A stretch of 64,000 nt of DNA from contig JABTUW010000003.1 of assembly GCA_015075185.1 (NCBI GenBank), positions 868,001 to 932,000 of the forward strand, in the 5' to 3' direction. Source of the DNA: Anaerolineales bacterium. GTDB taxonomy: Bacteria; Chloroflexota; Anaerolineae; 4572-78; J111. The notes beneath the pieces were generated by a model. It had not been told where the DNA came from, searched no databases, and saw nothing but the letters and a program-made list of their open reading frames with translations. Shown one piece after another: positions 35,276 through 43,793 of this stretch. A program made the translations under genes and the position numbers. Within the stretch, counting starts at the first letter, position 1. Every line of letters begins with the position of its first letter.

Positions 35276-37588
35276 TCAGGCTGCTCCGCCGCTAATCTGA
35301 GACAGCAGCCGGCGATATCCTTCCAAATCCTCAGGCCCCAGATTAATAATAGCTTGAATAGTTTGCATCGCCTGGCTGCGAAGGCCATTTTCTAGCTGCA
35401 TTTCGCCCAGTGTGTCATATTCCTTGATAGCTTCACGCGTCATGCCATTTTGGGCAAAGGCCACAGCCAGTCGCTGACGCAAGAACATATCATCAGGATA
35501 AAGCGAGATGAGTTCCTTCAGCAACTCCAAAGCTTTTAGCGGATTATATCTCTGATAAACTGCAAGGAGACCATCTAGAGTTTTTGTAGCTTGGTTAACC
35601 TTATTTTGCTTATAGTATAGATCAATCAACTGGCGCTGGGTTCGCTCGTCTTGCGGATTAATTTTTAGCAAATCCTCAAAAGCCGTCGTTGCCCTGGCCC
35701 AATCAAAACGCTGGCTATAAATATCACCCATACGGCTTAAGATGTCAGCTCTCCAGGTAAGGGCATTGGACGAGCTGGCTGCTAGACGCAGCGCCTCAGT
35801 GTACCTTTCCAGGGCGCGGTCTACTTGAGCCAATTGATAGTAAGAGTCAGCCAGAATCAGAAACTGTTCCAGCGCCTGTTCGGTATCCTGGTGATTAATA
35901 TAAAGCTCAATCAACTTGGCCCGAACGGTTACATCCATCGGGGCCAGGCGTAATATCCTTTGATAAATACTGACCGCCTGGTCAGGCTGGTTGCGCATGA
36001 GGTAAACGCGGGCAATATACAGATACTTGTTTATTGCCTCATCCGTGTGTTCCTGCTTAAGCAGGATATCCGCCAAACGGACATGGAGAGGTAGGTAAGT
36101 AGGCGCTTTTTGGATGGCACGCAAACATTCTTCGGCAGCGGTCATCAGGAAGTTGCGTTTGAGATATTCTGAGGTCAGGGCCATAGCGGTGATGACTACT
36201 TCGGTTTCGGGAGATTCCAAAAACTCAACCAGGCTCATGGCTGTACCGTCTTCGGTCACGCTGTCCATCCGTGCTCGCGCTTCGGTCGCTTTCTCCTGCC
36301 AGGCTGAATTGGCAAAAAAGCGTCGAACTGCCGTAATAAAGTCATCGGCTTTTTGGGCATCTGGCTTGGACAGATACTGTTCGCTCAACTCCTCATAGGT
36401 TTGAAGCAGTTTCTCGGCTTTTTGACTGCTGGCATTTTGTAAATCAACAATCTTCAACGTCTCAATGTAGTGTTTTAAAGCCAATTCGAGATCGTTAGCT
36501 GCCTGATAAGTTTCGGCCAGGGCAAATTGGGCGCTCACTTGATAAGCTCGCTCCTGGGCCGACATCTTGAACATCTTGGCGGCCTCGTTGAATTGCCCCA
36601 AATCTTTGTATAAAACACCCAGGTTAAAATACAGTGACGGGCGTCCCGCCCCCGCTTGAGTTACCTGGCGATAATTGTTAATCGCATCGGTCAGCTTATC
36701 CTGCCGCTGCAGATCAATTGCTTGAATAATGAGCAGGTTGATCTGATCTCTGGAAATAGTGGCCGGCAAAGCTTTATTATCGTCTTCAAAGATAACATTG
36801 GCTAACTCAGTCAGGGCACGCTGTTGGGTTGCTTCTATCAAACCACCAATAACGCCTTTGGCTGGTTCAGAGTCGGTCTCAATAGCGAAGGGGTCTTCTT
36901 CCTCAAAAAAACCGCCGTCCCGGAAATCCTCACCATAATCAGCCATATCACCGGCCTCAGGCAGCGGCGTCTCACTAATCTCGTCAGGGTCAATCGGGTA
37001 CCCTTCCTCCAGGGCGGATAGGGCCGCCGCCACGCCTGGCTCTTTAGGCAGTAGCGCCTGGGCTTCGTGAATGTGCTGCAAAGCTTGTTCGTTGTCGTCG
37101 CGATTTTGGAAAAAAGCAGCCAGGACCAGGTATTGCCGCGCCGCCATACGAGGTTGACCCTGCTGAACCAATGCCTGCGCCAGTTTTTGGTGGGCATCCA
37201 CTTTGTCAGGCACTAACTCAATCGCCCGCTGCCAGGCCTCAATCGCCGCTTCGAGATCCTGGCGACCAGCAAAAACATTGCCGATTCGCAGATAGGTTTC
37301 TGCAGCCGCATCCAACTTGCCTTGCTGTTCCTGAATTTCACCAATAAAGTTAAGCGCCTGATAGTTGCCCGGATTAATCCTGAGGACTTGCTGAAAGGCT
37401 TTCCAGGCAATCTCAGCCTGGCCCATTACCAAATTGGCCTTACCAAAGCCGATAATAGCCGCCTCATTATTGGGAAATTCGGCCAGAGCATAACGATAAG
37501 CCTTGATCGCTTCAGGCCAGTTGCCCTGATCACTAAACCGTTCGGCATGGATCATTGCTGTTTGGAATTTGTTTTGATCGCCCGCCAC
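35276..37588 (-). CDS. TPR-repeat protein
   Basis: The 770-residue protein is made almost wholly of tetratricopeptide repeats: an N-terminal group (about 10-180), an acidic, low-complexity spacer (about 195-250, including DPDEISE and EEEDPFAIETD), and a long second group (about 285-765). No enzyme domain, signal peptide or membrane helix is seen, so it should be a cytosolic scaffold. The start is GTG 37588. It lies upstream of cdaA in the same direction, separated by about 130 bases containing a GGAGGAG. Any link to c-di-AMP signalling rests on position only. Confidence 0.88.
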   Translation of the reverse strand: MAGDQNKFQTAMIHAERFSDQGNWPEAIKAYRYALAEFPNNEAAIIGFGKANLVMGQAEIAWKAFQQVLRINPGNYQALNFIGEIQEQQGKLDAAAETYLRIGNVFAGRQDLEAAIEAWQRAIELVPDKVDAHQKLAQALVQQGQPRMAARQYLVLAAFFQNRDDNEQALQHIHEAQALLPKEPGVAAALSALEEGYPIDPDEISETPLPEAGDMADYGEDFRDGGFFEEEDPFAIETDSEPAKGVIGGLIEATQQRALTELANVIFEDDNKALPATISRDQINLLIIQAIDLQRQDKLTDAINNYRQVTQAGAGRPSLYFNLGVLYKDLGQFNEAAKMFKMSAQERAYQVSAQFALAETYQAANDLELALKHYIETLKIVDLQNASSQKAEKLLQTYEELSEQYLSKPDAQKADDFITAVRRFFANSAWQEKATEARARMDSVTEDGTAMSLVEFLESPETEVVITAMALTSEYLKRNFLMTAAEECLRAIQKAPTYLPLHVRLADILLKQEHTDEAINKYLYIARVYLMRNQPDQAVSIYQRILRLAPMDVTVRAKLIELYINHQDTEQALEQFLILADSYYQLAQVDRALERYTEALRLAASSSNALTWRADILSRMGDIYSQRFDWARATTAFEDLLKINPQDERTQRQLIDLYYKQNKVNQATKTLDGLLAVYQRYNPLKALELLKELISLYPDDMFLRQRLAVAFAQNGMTREAIKEYDTLGEMQLENGLRSQAMQTIQAIINLGPEDLEGYRRLLSQISGGAA

Positions 37589-37604
37589 GTTGATGCCTCG
37601 TCTT

Positions 37605-37670
37605 GATTTAAGATTTCAGATTTACGATTGGAAATTTGAAATCGTAAATCCTAAAGTCTAAATCTTAAAT
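37605..37670. repeat. long AT-rich inverted repeat at the argF 3' end
   Basis: Inner arms GATTTACGATT (37619-37629) and AATCGTAAATC (37640-37650) pair perfectly over 11 bp. Outer arms ATTTAAGATTT (37605-37615) and AAATCTTAAAT (37660-37670) pair over another 11 bp. It overlaps the argF stop codon (37665-37667) and could form its transcript end. The core resembles the AAATCGT heptamers at 40474, suggesting a dispersed palindromic repeat. Confidence 0.75.
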
Positions 37671-38594
37671 GGATAAGCTTAGGAGTAAAGCCAGAATTCC
37701 CTTTTGCGCGTGCAGCCGGTTTTCGGCCTGGGGAAAGAGGAGTGATTGCGCTCCATCGGCCACTTCGTCTGTTATTTCTTCGCCCCGGTGCGCCGGCAGA
37801 CAGTGCATAACAACTGCCTGTGACCCAGCTTGAGCCACCAGACGGCTGTTTACTTGATAGGGCGGAAAGACCTTCAGCCGCTCCCGAGTTTCTTTTTCCT
37901 GGCCCATGCTCGTCCAAACATCCGTATAAATCACATCAGCCCCGGCCACGGCCACCGCTGGATCGTGAGTGGCCGTGATTGTTACCCGGGTTTCTTCAGC
38001 CAACTGCCGGGCATCGGCCAAAACCGAGGCCGGAAGTTCATAACCGGGAGGGGTGGCAATGCTAAAATGGCCGCCCAGTTTAGCCATAATCGTCACCAAT
38101 GAGGTCGCTACATTATTGCCATCGCCCACATACGCCAACTTAAGGCCCTCAACCCGGCCAAAATGTTCCCAAATGGTAAACACATCGGCCAGCGCCTGGC
38201 AGGGGTGGTCATAATCACTGAGACCATTGATAACCGGCACGCTGCTATGTTCAGCCAGTTGCAAAATATGCGAGTGGGAAAAGACACGGGCCATAATGCC
38301 GTCCACATAACCCGACAGCACCCGGGCCACATCCGGCACCGACTCGCGTCCCCCCAGGCCAATTTCGTTAGGTGAAAGATACAGGGCATGACCGCCCAGG
38401 TGGAGCATGCCCACCTCAAAGGAAACACGGGTTCGCAGCGAAGGCTTTTGAAAGACCATGCCCAGCGTTTTACCCTTTAGCAGGGGTTGGTTATGACCTG
38501 TTGTTTTAAATTCGTCTTTTAGTTCTTTAGCTTTGTGCAGAAATTGCCATAATTCAGTCGCGGAGAAATCGGCAATGCTGAGAAAGTGTTGCAT
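37665..38594 (-). CDS. argF: ornithine carbamoyltransferase
   Basis: The enzyme makes citrulline from ornithine and carbamoyl phosphate in arginine synthesis. The 309-residue length is standard. The carbamoyl-phosphate loop is [10 protein letters not shown] (the usual S-x-R-T-R), followed by HPCQALAD and the ornithine-side [11 protein letters not shown] with its catalytic Cys. The domain order is carbamoyl-phosphate-binding then ornithine-binding. A catabolic (ArcB) role cannot be excluded, but no arcA or arcC is near. No other arginine gene is in the window. Its stop lies in a long inverted repeat. Confidence 0.96.
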   Translation of the reverse strand: MQHFLSIADFSATELWQFLHKAKELKDEFKTTGHNQPLLKGKTLGMVFQKPSLRTRVSFEVGMLHLGGHALYLSPNEIGLGGRESVPDVARVLSGYVDGIMARVFSHSHILQLAEHSSVPVINGLSDYDHPCQALADVFTIWEHFGRVEGLKLAYVGDGNNVATSLVTIMAKLGGHFSIATPPGYELPASVLADARQLAEETRVTITATHDPAVAVAGADVIYTDVWTSMGQEKETRERLKVFPPYQVNSRLVAQAGSQAVVMHCLPAHRGEEITDEVADGAQSLLFPQAENRLHAQKGILALLLSLSI

Positions 38595-38785
38595 GGAGAA
38601 TATGGATCCTCGGTTCGTTGAAAGTCACGAGAAGTATACCATGACTGTTAGCTTCTCGACTAGGATGAGATTGATTCTAACCCGAATCGTCTTAAAACAC
38701 AAGTGAGGAAATGATACCGCCCTGGTTAACGCCGGTCTAGCGGACAATCTCTTTCAAGCGTTCTCAATCAATCCTTCACCGACCC

Positions 38786-40426
38786 TTAGCTTGTTATCCG
38801 CCGCCAGACGGCCTGTAAACGGCCCTTGAGGCCCCTCTCCTCCGGCAAAGCAGCCACCGCTTCTTGTATGGCGGCCTGGAACGATTCCGGGATGCCGGAG
38901 CCGCCCCTGACCAGTTGGGCCAGCCGTTTTAGCTCTTTGGGTGGCAGGCTCCGCACGAAGCCGGTCAGGCGAGAGAGCGCTGCTAGCTCCTTCATCTCAA
39001 GTAAGGCTTCGGCCAGATCCACCAGATTTTCGGCATGACCAGCCAGGTACAGGTCGAGAAAGGCGTCAACCCGGCCCGGCCTGAGCAGGCTAACCGGCTC
39101 GACCAACTTAAGCCGCAGGGCGATTTCGCCAAACTGGCGATAAGTAGATTCGTCGGTCTGCTCTAACACCCGGGGTAGATGGCGCTGCGGACTGCGCCAA
39201 TAAGCCAGAAACAGGCGAAGCAGCGGCTGCTCGCTCTGATTTAAAACCGTTTCCAGGGCCTTGAGTTCCGCAGCGGAGGGTTGTTTGTAACTTTCGGCGG
39301 CAAAACTGGCCTGCAACGCCTCCAGCAACTGGGGCAGTTGAAACCCCTGCCGCAGTTGCCGGTATAACTCCAAAGTCGTTGTTTGCCCATAGAGGTGATC
39401 GGCCACCCGCTGCGCCAGGGCCGGCGGCATCTGCTCCCCGACCCGCTGGCCCAATCGAACTTGCACCCTTTCAGGATTGAGCTTAAACATCGCCCCGATC
39501 AGTTCCGCCGACGCCGTTTCAAGGAGGGACAGGTCATAGTCTCGACCTTCCAGCCACTCCGCCAGGGCAAAAGCCGGGTCGCGCTGCCGGGCCAGTTCAG
39601 CCAACTGCCCGGCTTTGATGGCTGCGACCGCCCAGCGCTCGTAAGCCGTTTCCGGCTGGAGCAGGTTCCCCCCTTGCACCTGCCGCGTGATCCCTTCAAT
39701 CAGGGCGAATTTGAGGCTGGCCGGCGGCTCCGGCAGGCCAATGGCCCAGAAATAAGTAGCGACGAGGTTGCAGCGATAAAAATAGGTATCAAACGTGCAG
39801 CAAGCCCGCAGCGCCGTTGGCACTGCCAGAAAAGCAGCCGCCAGGGCGCTTTCAATTTGGGCCGGTTCACCGGCGATGGTGATGGCCTCTCGCTGCTGGG
39901 CCTGCTGCTCAACCCGCAGAGCCAGCAGGGCCAGTTTGGCCAGCTCCACCGGCGACCAGGATCGGGCCGCCTCTAGGGGAGGGTCTGGCTGGAGGGACAA
40001 TTCCAGGCTGATGGCCGGGATGTCGCCGGTTTGGAAATTACCCTGGGCCAGGGCTGTGTCGAGCCTGGTAATAAAGCTGAAATGATGAAAGACCAGGAAA
40101 GGATCTACCTCAAATTTGGCCAGCGTTTCAGGGGCAAAAACCAGGCTGTGGGCCAGGTAACGGCCTTTGCGGCCAAACTGATCCGGTTCGGGCAGGACGA
40201 CGATTTGAGCCACGACGCCTTTGCCGGTCGAAGTGGTAAAAAAGAGGCGTTTGACCGGCTCAACCGCCGAAGGAAAGTAGAGCAGGCGGCTCTCCATTTC
40301 TTCCACCTCGGCGGAGGTCAGGCCGGCCAGGGTGTAGAACAGCGTCTGGAAGCCTCCCCGCCGCTGCGGCGACTGCTCTTTCTCGACATTACTGTAAATA
40401 TGCTGCCAGGCATGAACGGTTGGCAT
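38786..40426 (-). CDS. GTPase-associated protein 1-like protein
   Basis: This 546-residue protein is the last gene of the five-gene GTPase operon. Its N-terminus (HAWQHIYSNVEKEQSP ... GGFQTLFYTLAGLT ... GRYLAHSLVF) resembles the N-terminal domain of the GTPase-associated protein 1 (GAP1) family predicted in GTPase-centred NTP-dependent conflict systems. The remainder is helical, with no recognisable catalytic motif, signal peptide or membrane segment. AGGAG stands 6 bases before ATG 40426. An 82-base gap separates it from the FGE-like gene; it contains three AAATCGT heptamers. The assignment rests on remembered family features plus the operon context, and a profile search would be decisive. 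The molecular role is unknown; the family is thought to be an adaptor of the GTPase. Confidence 0.7.
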   Translation of the reverse strand: MPTVHAWQHIYSNVEKEQSPQRRGGFQTLFYTLAGLTSAEVEEMESRLLYFPSAVEPVKRLFFTTSTGKGVVAQIVVLPEPDQFGRKGRYLAHSLVFAPETLAKFEVDPFLVFHHFSFITRLDTALAQGNFQTGDIPAISLELSLQPDPPLEAARSWSPVELAKLALLALRVEQQAQQREAITIAGEPAQIESALAAAFLAVPTALRACCTFDTYFYRCNLVATYFWAIGLPEPPASLKFALIEGITRQVQGGNLLQPETAYERWAVAAIKAGQLAELARQRDPAFALAEWLEGRDYDLSLLETASAELIGAMFKLNPERVQVRLGQRVGEQMPPALAQRVADHLYGQTTTLELYRQLRQGFQLPQLLEALQASFAAESYKQPSAAELKALETVLNQSEQPLLRLFLAYWRSPQRHLPRVLEQTDESTYRQFGEIALRLKLVEPVSLLRPGRVDAFLDLYLAGHAENLVDLAEALLEMKELAALSRLTGFVRSLPPKELKRLAQLVRGGSGIPESFQAAIQEAVAALPEERGLKGRLQAVWRRITS

Positions 40427-40473
40427 AGAAACTCCTATTGTAAGAAGGGAACTCGTAGGAACTCATAGGCATT

Positions 40474-40494
40474 AAATCGTAAATCGTAAATCGT
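40474..40494. repeat. three tandem AAATCGT heptamers
   Basis: Three uninterrupted copies of AAATCGT at 40474-40480, 40481-40487 and 40488-40494, in the gap between the FGE-like gene and the GAP1-like gene. The same core (AATCGTAAATC) forms an arm of the palindrome at 37640. Confidence 0.8.
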
Positions 40495-40508
40495 CGAGTT
40501 CCTTTTCT

Positions 40509-41162
40509 TTACTCAAGGTATCTTATGTTTTCCCGGTTCGCCAGGTACCATTCTCCCCGCCGGATAAGGCGGAAGCCGAAGTAGGGCAGGCGCACATTGG
40601 GGTGGAGAGGTTTGATTTCGTGGCTGAGCGGGTCCCACAAATTGGGCTGAAATTGGGGACGCGGCGCTCCCAACCCCACCCATGCGCGACCCTGCCGCGC
40701 CCACTCGACCAGGCCGCCGCGCATGAGCGAAAGATCGAGCATGAGATAACCGGGCATCTGCTTGGCCCACTCGGCCACGAAGGCCGCTGCCGGGCCATCG
40801 GCCAGCTCCGCCGCTAAATCCTGCCGGGGCAGCGAGGTTCTTTTGAAGGCGTGATAGATGCCCCGCCACTCTTTGACGGTAGGCAAATCAAAGCCCTCGC
40901 CCAGCCAGCGGGCAAATGCTCGCGCTTCAGCCGGCAAAATGCCGCCGACAAAAAGCCGTTCCCGCGCTTCAATCACCGACTCCTCCGGCCCGATGGCCGG
41001 GTTGAGAGCGAGTAGCTTTTGATAGCGGGCCTGTTCCAGCGGGCCGGAATCGGCTACGAATTGGGCAAACTGTTGCTTGGTCACTGGCAGCAGATGGACT
41101 TCCACCCCTACTTCTTCCACAGCGATGAGAGGGAAGTTGGTCCGGTCAAAGGTGAGGAGCAT
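40509..41162 (-). CDS. FGE-sulfatase (SUMF1)-fold protein without active-site cysteines
   Basis: The 217-residue protein has landmarks of the formylglycine-generating-enzyme fold: PVTKQQFAQFV near the start, EARAFARWLG, the LPTVKEWRG segment, GGLVEWARQG and the closing FGFRLIRRGEW. True FGEs bind copper through two cysteines to oxidise a substrate cysteine; this protein contains no cysteine at all, so it should be a non-catalytic binding version. Such FGE-like domains recur in prokaryotic conflict systems, where they are thought to bind ligands or peptides (as in diversity-generating-retroelement target proteins). It overlaps the upstream gene by 17 bases, implying coupled translation. Confidence 0.8.
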   Translation of the reverse strand: MLLTFDRTNFPLIAVEEVGVEVHLLPVTKQQFAQFVADSGPLEQARYQKLLALNPAIGPEESVIEARERLFVGGILPAEARAFARWLGEGFDLPTVKEWRGIYHAFKRTSLPRQDLAAELADGPAAAFVAEWAKQMPGYLMLDLSLMRGGLVEWARQGRAWVGLGAPRPQFQPNLWDPLSHEIKPLHPNVRLPYFGFRLIRRGEWYLANRENIRYLE

Positions 41163-42858
41163 AAGCCATCACCTCTCCAAACGTGCGCCTCAAAATCCGC
41201 AGCGTGTTAGCAGATAACTGGCAGGCTGGCCCAATCACACAGGTCATCTGCTGGTAACGCGGCTTGCGGTAAGGATCGGTATCGTTGCCGACCTGCACGG
41301 CAAAACGTTCCACCTCTTCGTCACCGGCCCGGATGATCTCGACCCGCTCGAAGTCAAACAAAGAGCGGCGCTGGACCCAGTTGACCCACAGTTCGTCCTC
41401 TCGCCGCTGGTACAACTCAGCCGAATTCGTATCCAGCACGGCCACCGCTTTGAGCCAGGCGATAAACTGGCGGCTCTGGCCGCAGAGACGGCAGCCGTAG
41501 TAGCTAAAAGAAACGCCCCAGGCCAGGTTCACCGGGTGAGGGCCGAAGCGAGCCAAACAGTTCGGGCATAACAGGTCGGTGCTGCGCCAGCCGAGGCGAT
41601 TGGCAGTTTCCTGCTCGATTTGGGCCAGCAGCCACATGGCCATTTGCTGCAAGGGGTTAGCTTCGGCGGCAAGCTGGTGCAACGGCTCCACGGCTTCTCC
41701 GCCGAACGCGACAAGGATATGCCGTGCGGCGAAACGGTCAGCCCAGTGAGGGCTTTGCAGCGCCCCGATGAATCGCTCCGGCTGGCCGGGTTGGTCTTTA
41801 TGCTCTTTCAAGTAGCGCAGGGCTTCCGTCCAAACGGGCCATGTATCAGGTTGAACTCGTTCCAGCAGCCGTTGCAAAGCCGCTTCCACTTTGGCCACCG
41901 ACGGCTGCCCGCGCCACCAAAAATACCAGGAACGGTATGAATAGAGATTGGCCCAATCGCGTTGACCGCCCAATACCTTGAGCGTCACCCCGACCCCGTA
42001 ACCCAAGCTCAAGCCGAGCCAGGCAATCAACCCATCGCTCACCCCAAAAAACAACCAGCTAATGAGCACGATGGCCCAACCAGCCACGACGCCAATCAGC
42101 CCGCTGCCCCACACCGCCCCGGCCCAGGCGCCCAGAAGGAGTCCTAACCCAGCTCCCAGGCTGTCCCCTTGTCCCGCCAGACTGCCGACTAAGGTACCCA
42201 ACACTCCGACCAATGCCCCGAATAGGCCGCCCATTGCATATTCATTAGCCCGACCCACCTCGTACTTGCGACCTGACAGGATGGCGACCACAAAGCCGAT
42301 CAGCGCACCTATCCCCACGCCTAACCCACCCAGGCCGACCACCACCCCGGCCCACCACTCCCCACCCGGCCAGTTAGACCTGCCAATTCTGGAGAAAAAA
42401 GGAGATGGGGTCAGCCAGGCTAACCATGTTTGCCAGGACAGCCGGAGTCCGCTGATAAGCAAGGCCGTGACTCCACCCAAGAGACCCCCTAACCAGACAA
42501 AGAGGGAGAGATTTATCCCACTGAGCTGCAAGGGCGACAGGTCAGCGGTGAGGAGCAGCCTGAGTAATAACCCGGCTAACTCGCCGTAAAGCGTGCCCAG
42601 TAGGGCCATGCCGGCTACAGCGCGCCAGCCGACCGGTTCGTTGGCCACCAAATTGAACAATTGCTGGGCATATTCCGCATCCTCAGAAACACGCCATTCG
42701 CGCCAGATGATGTCCTGCCACTTGGAATTGCCCAGGGACGAGGATTCGCTGCTATCGCCCAGAGGGACGATTTCCTGTTTATCTCGCTGCTGTGATACCC
42801 ACTCCAGCTCATCCATCTCTTCAGATTTATCCGGCAAACTGGCAGCTAATTCGCTCAT
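41146..42858 (-). CDS. polytopic membrane protein with C-terminal HEAT-like and zinc-ribbon domain
   Basis: Of 570 residues, the first 70 are acidic and hydrophilic. Residues about 75-295 hold six or more Gly-rich hydrophobic helices. The cytosolic C-terminal half (about 320-565) has a HEAT-like pair (HWADRFAARHILVAFGGEAVEPL), a zinc ribbon (CPNC ... CRLC) and a strongly conserved ending (VNWVQRRSLFDFERVEI, VERFAVQVGNDTDPYRKPRY). The whole C-terminal half is paralogous to the neighbouring 311-residue protein. The ATGA overlap with that gene and the 17-base overlap with the FGE-like gene mark one operon. It would bring the GTPase complex to the membrane, perhaps as an effector. I do not recognise a named family. 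Confidence 0.82.
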   Translation of the reverse strand: MSELAASLPDKSEEMDELEWVSQQRDKQEIVPLGDSSESSSLGNSKWQDIIWREWRVSEDAEYAQQLFNLVANEPVGWRAVAGMALLGTLYGELAGLLLRLLLTADLSPLQLSGINLSLFVWLGGLLGGVTALLISGLRLSWQTWLAWLTPSPFFSRIGRSNWPGGEWWAGVVVGLGGLGVGIGALIGFVVAILSGRKYEVGRANEYAMGGLFGALVGVLGTLVGSLAGQGDSLGAGLGLLLGAWAGAVWGSGLIGVVAGWAIVLISWLFFGVSDGLIAWLGLSLGYGVGVTLKVLGGQRDWANLYSYRSWYFWWRGQPSVAKVEAALQRLLERVQPDTWPVWTEALRYLKEHKDQPGQPERFIGALQSPHWADRFAARHILVAFGGEAVEPLHQLAAEANPLQQMAMWLLAQIEQETANRLGWRSTDLLCPNCLARFGPHPVNLAWGVSFSYYGCRLCGQSRQFIAWLKAVAVLDTNSAELYQRREDELWVNWVQRRSLFDFERVEIIRAGDEEVERFAVQVGNDTDPYRKPRYQQMTCVIGPACQLSANTLRILRRTFGEVMAYAPHL

Positions 42859-43790
42859 GAGTCAACTCTCTCTAACTCCACCCGGCCAAACATCGTTTCC
42901 AAAATCCGCACTGTATTCTCCGACAACCGGCAGGCTGGCCCAATGGTACAGGTCATTTGCCGGTAGCGAGGCTTGCGGAAGGGGTCGGTATCGTTGCCCA
43001 TTTGCACGGCAAAACGCTCTACATCTTCGTCGGTGGCTTGCACAATTTCGATCCGGTTGAAATCGAACAGAGAGCGGCGTTGAAACCAATTGACGCGTAG
43101 GGTTCCGTTTTGTTCCACCTGTTCGATGGTCATGCCCCTGTCCAGCACCATCACCAGGGCGTCAGGTCGGGTTTGCAAGAAGTGACTCTGCCGGCAAATC
43201 CGGCAGCCATAGAAGGTCAAGTCGGGTTGCCAGGGCAGAGGAGTGGGATGCGCCTGGCAATGTGCCAGGCAGCGAGGACACAACAGGGTGTCTATTGCTT
43301 GGGCCAGTCGTGACGTTGTGTCGGCGGCAATACTCTGGAGTAACCAGAGGGCTGTCTGTTGAAGGGGCGACGAGTCAGTCAGAGCCAATGCCTGTAAAGG
43401 TGCGACCGCTTCCCCACCTCGATCCAGCAACGCATGCCGGGCGATAAACCGTTCAAGCCAGTGATGATCCTGCAAATTCGTGATAAGTTTTTGAGAAAGA
43501 ATGGCCTTCTCCTTGGTCTGATTCAGCTGTTCCAGCCGCCACTGCCAGACCTCCCTGGCTCCTTGCCGCACCATACAGGCCTGGTGCAAGGCCGCTTCTA
43601 CCTCAGCCGCGTACGGGCGGGGCAATTTACCCAGGCCAATACGCCTGAACCAACTCAACGGCCCATGGTAGACTGCTTGATATAAACGGCGGGCGTAATC
43701 TTTATCACCGCAGTGACGCCACTCCCGCCACAGGATGTTTTGCCAGTTGGGAGTACGGCCACCAGCCGCCGACGGCTGATTAACAACCAT
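42855..43790 (-). CDS. soluble HEAT/zinc-ribbon protein, paralogue of the membrane protein downstream
   Basis: A 311-residue cytosolic protein with no membrane helix. Residues about 20-50 (WQNILWREWRHCGDKDYARRLY) match the N-terminal region of the 570-residue paralogue (WQDIIWREWRVSEDAEYAQQLF). A HEAT-like stretch follows (HHWLERFIARHALLDRGGEAVAPL), then a zinc ribbon (CPRC ... CRIC) and the shared ending VNWFQRRSLFDFNRIEI, VERFAVQMGNDTDPFRKPRY. The two proteins therefore arose by duplication, one gaining or losing a membrane block. The start is ATG 43790, three bases after the GTPase stop. The family is not recognised; a role as soluble partner of the GTPase is inferred from the operon. Confidence 0.82.
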   Translation of the reverse strand: MVVNQPSAAGGRTPNWQNILWREWRHCGDKDYARRLYQAVYHGPLSWFRRIGLGKLPRPYAAEVEAALHQACMVRQGAREVWQWRLEQLNQTKEKAILSQKLITNLQDHHWLERFIARHALLDRGGEAVAPLQALALTDSSPLQQTALWLLQSIAADTTSRLAQAIDTLLCPRCLAHCQAHPTPLPWQPDLTFYGCRICRQSHFLQTRPDALVMVLDRGMTIEQVEQNGTLRVNWFQRRSLFDFNRIEIVQATDEDVERFAVQMGNDTDPFRKPRYRQMTCTIGPACRLSENTVRILETMFGRVELERVDS

Positions 43791-43793
43791 ATC

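Noticed and set aside
40474-40494. Heptamer repeats as a possible CRISPR array
   Set aside because: Units are 7 bases with no spacers and no cas gene is present.
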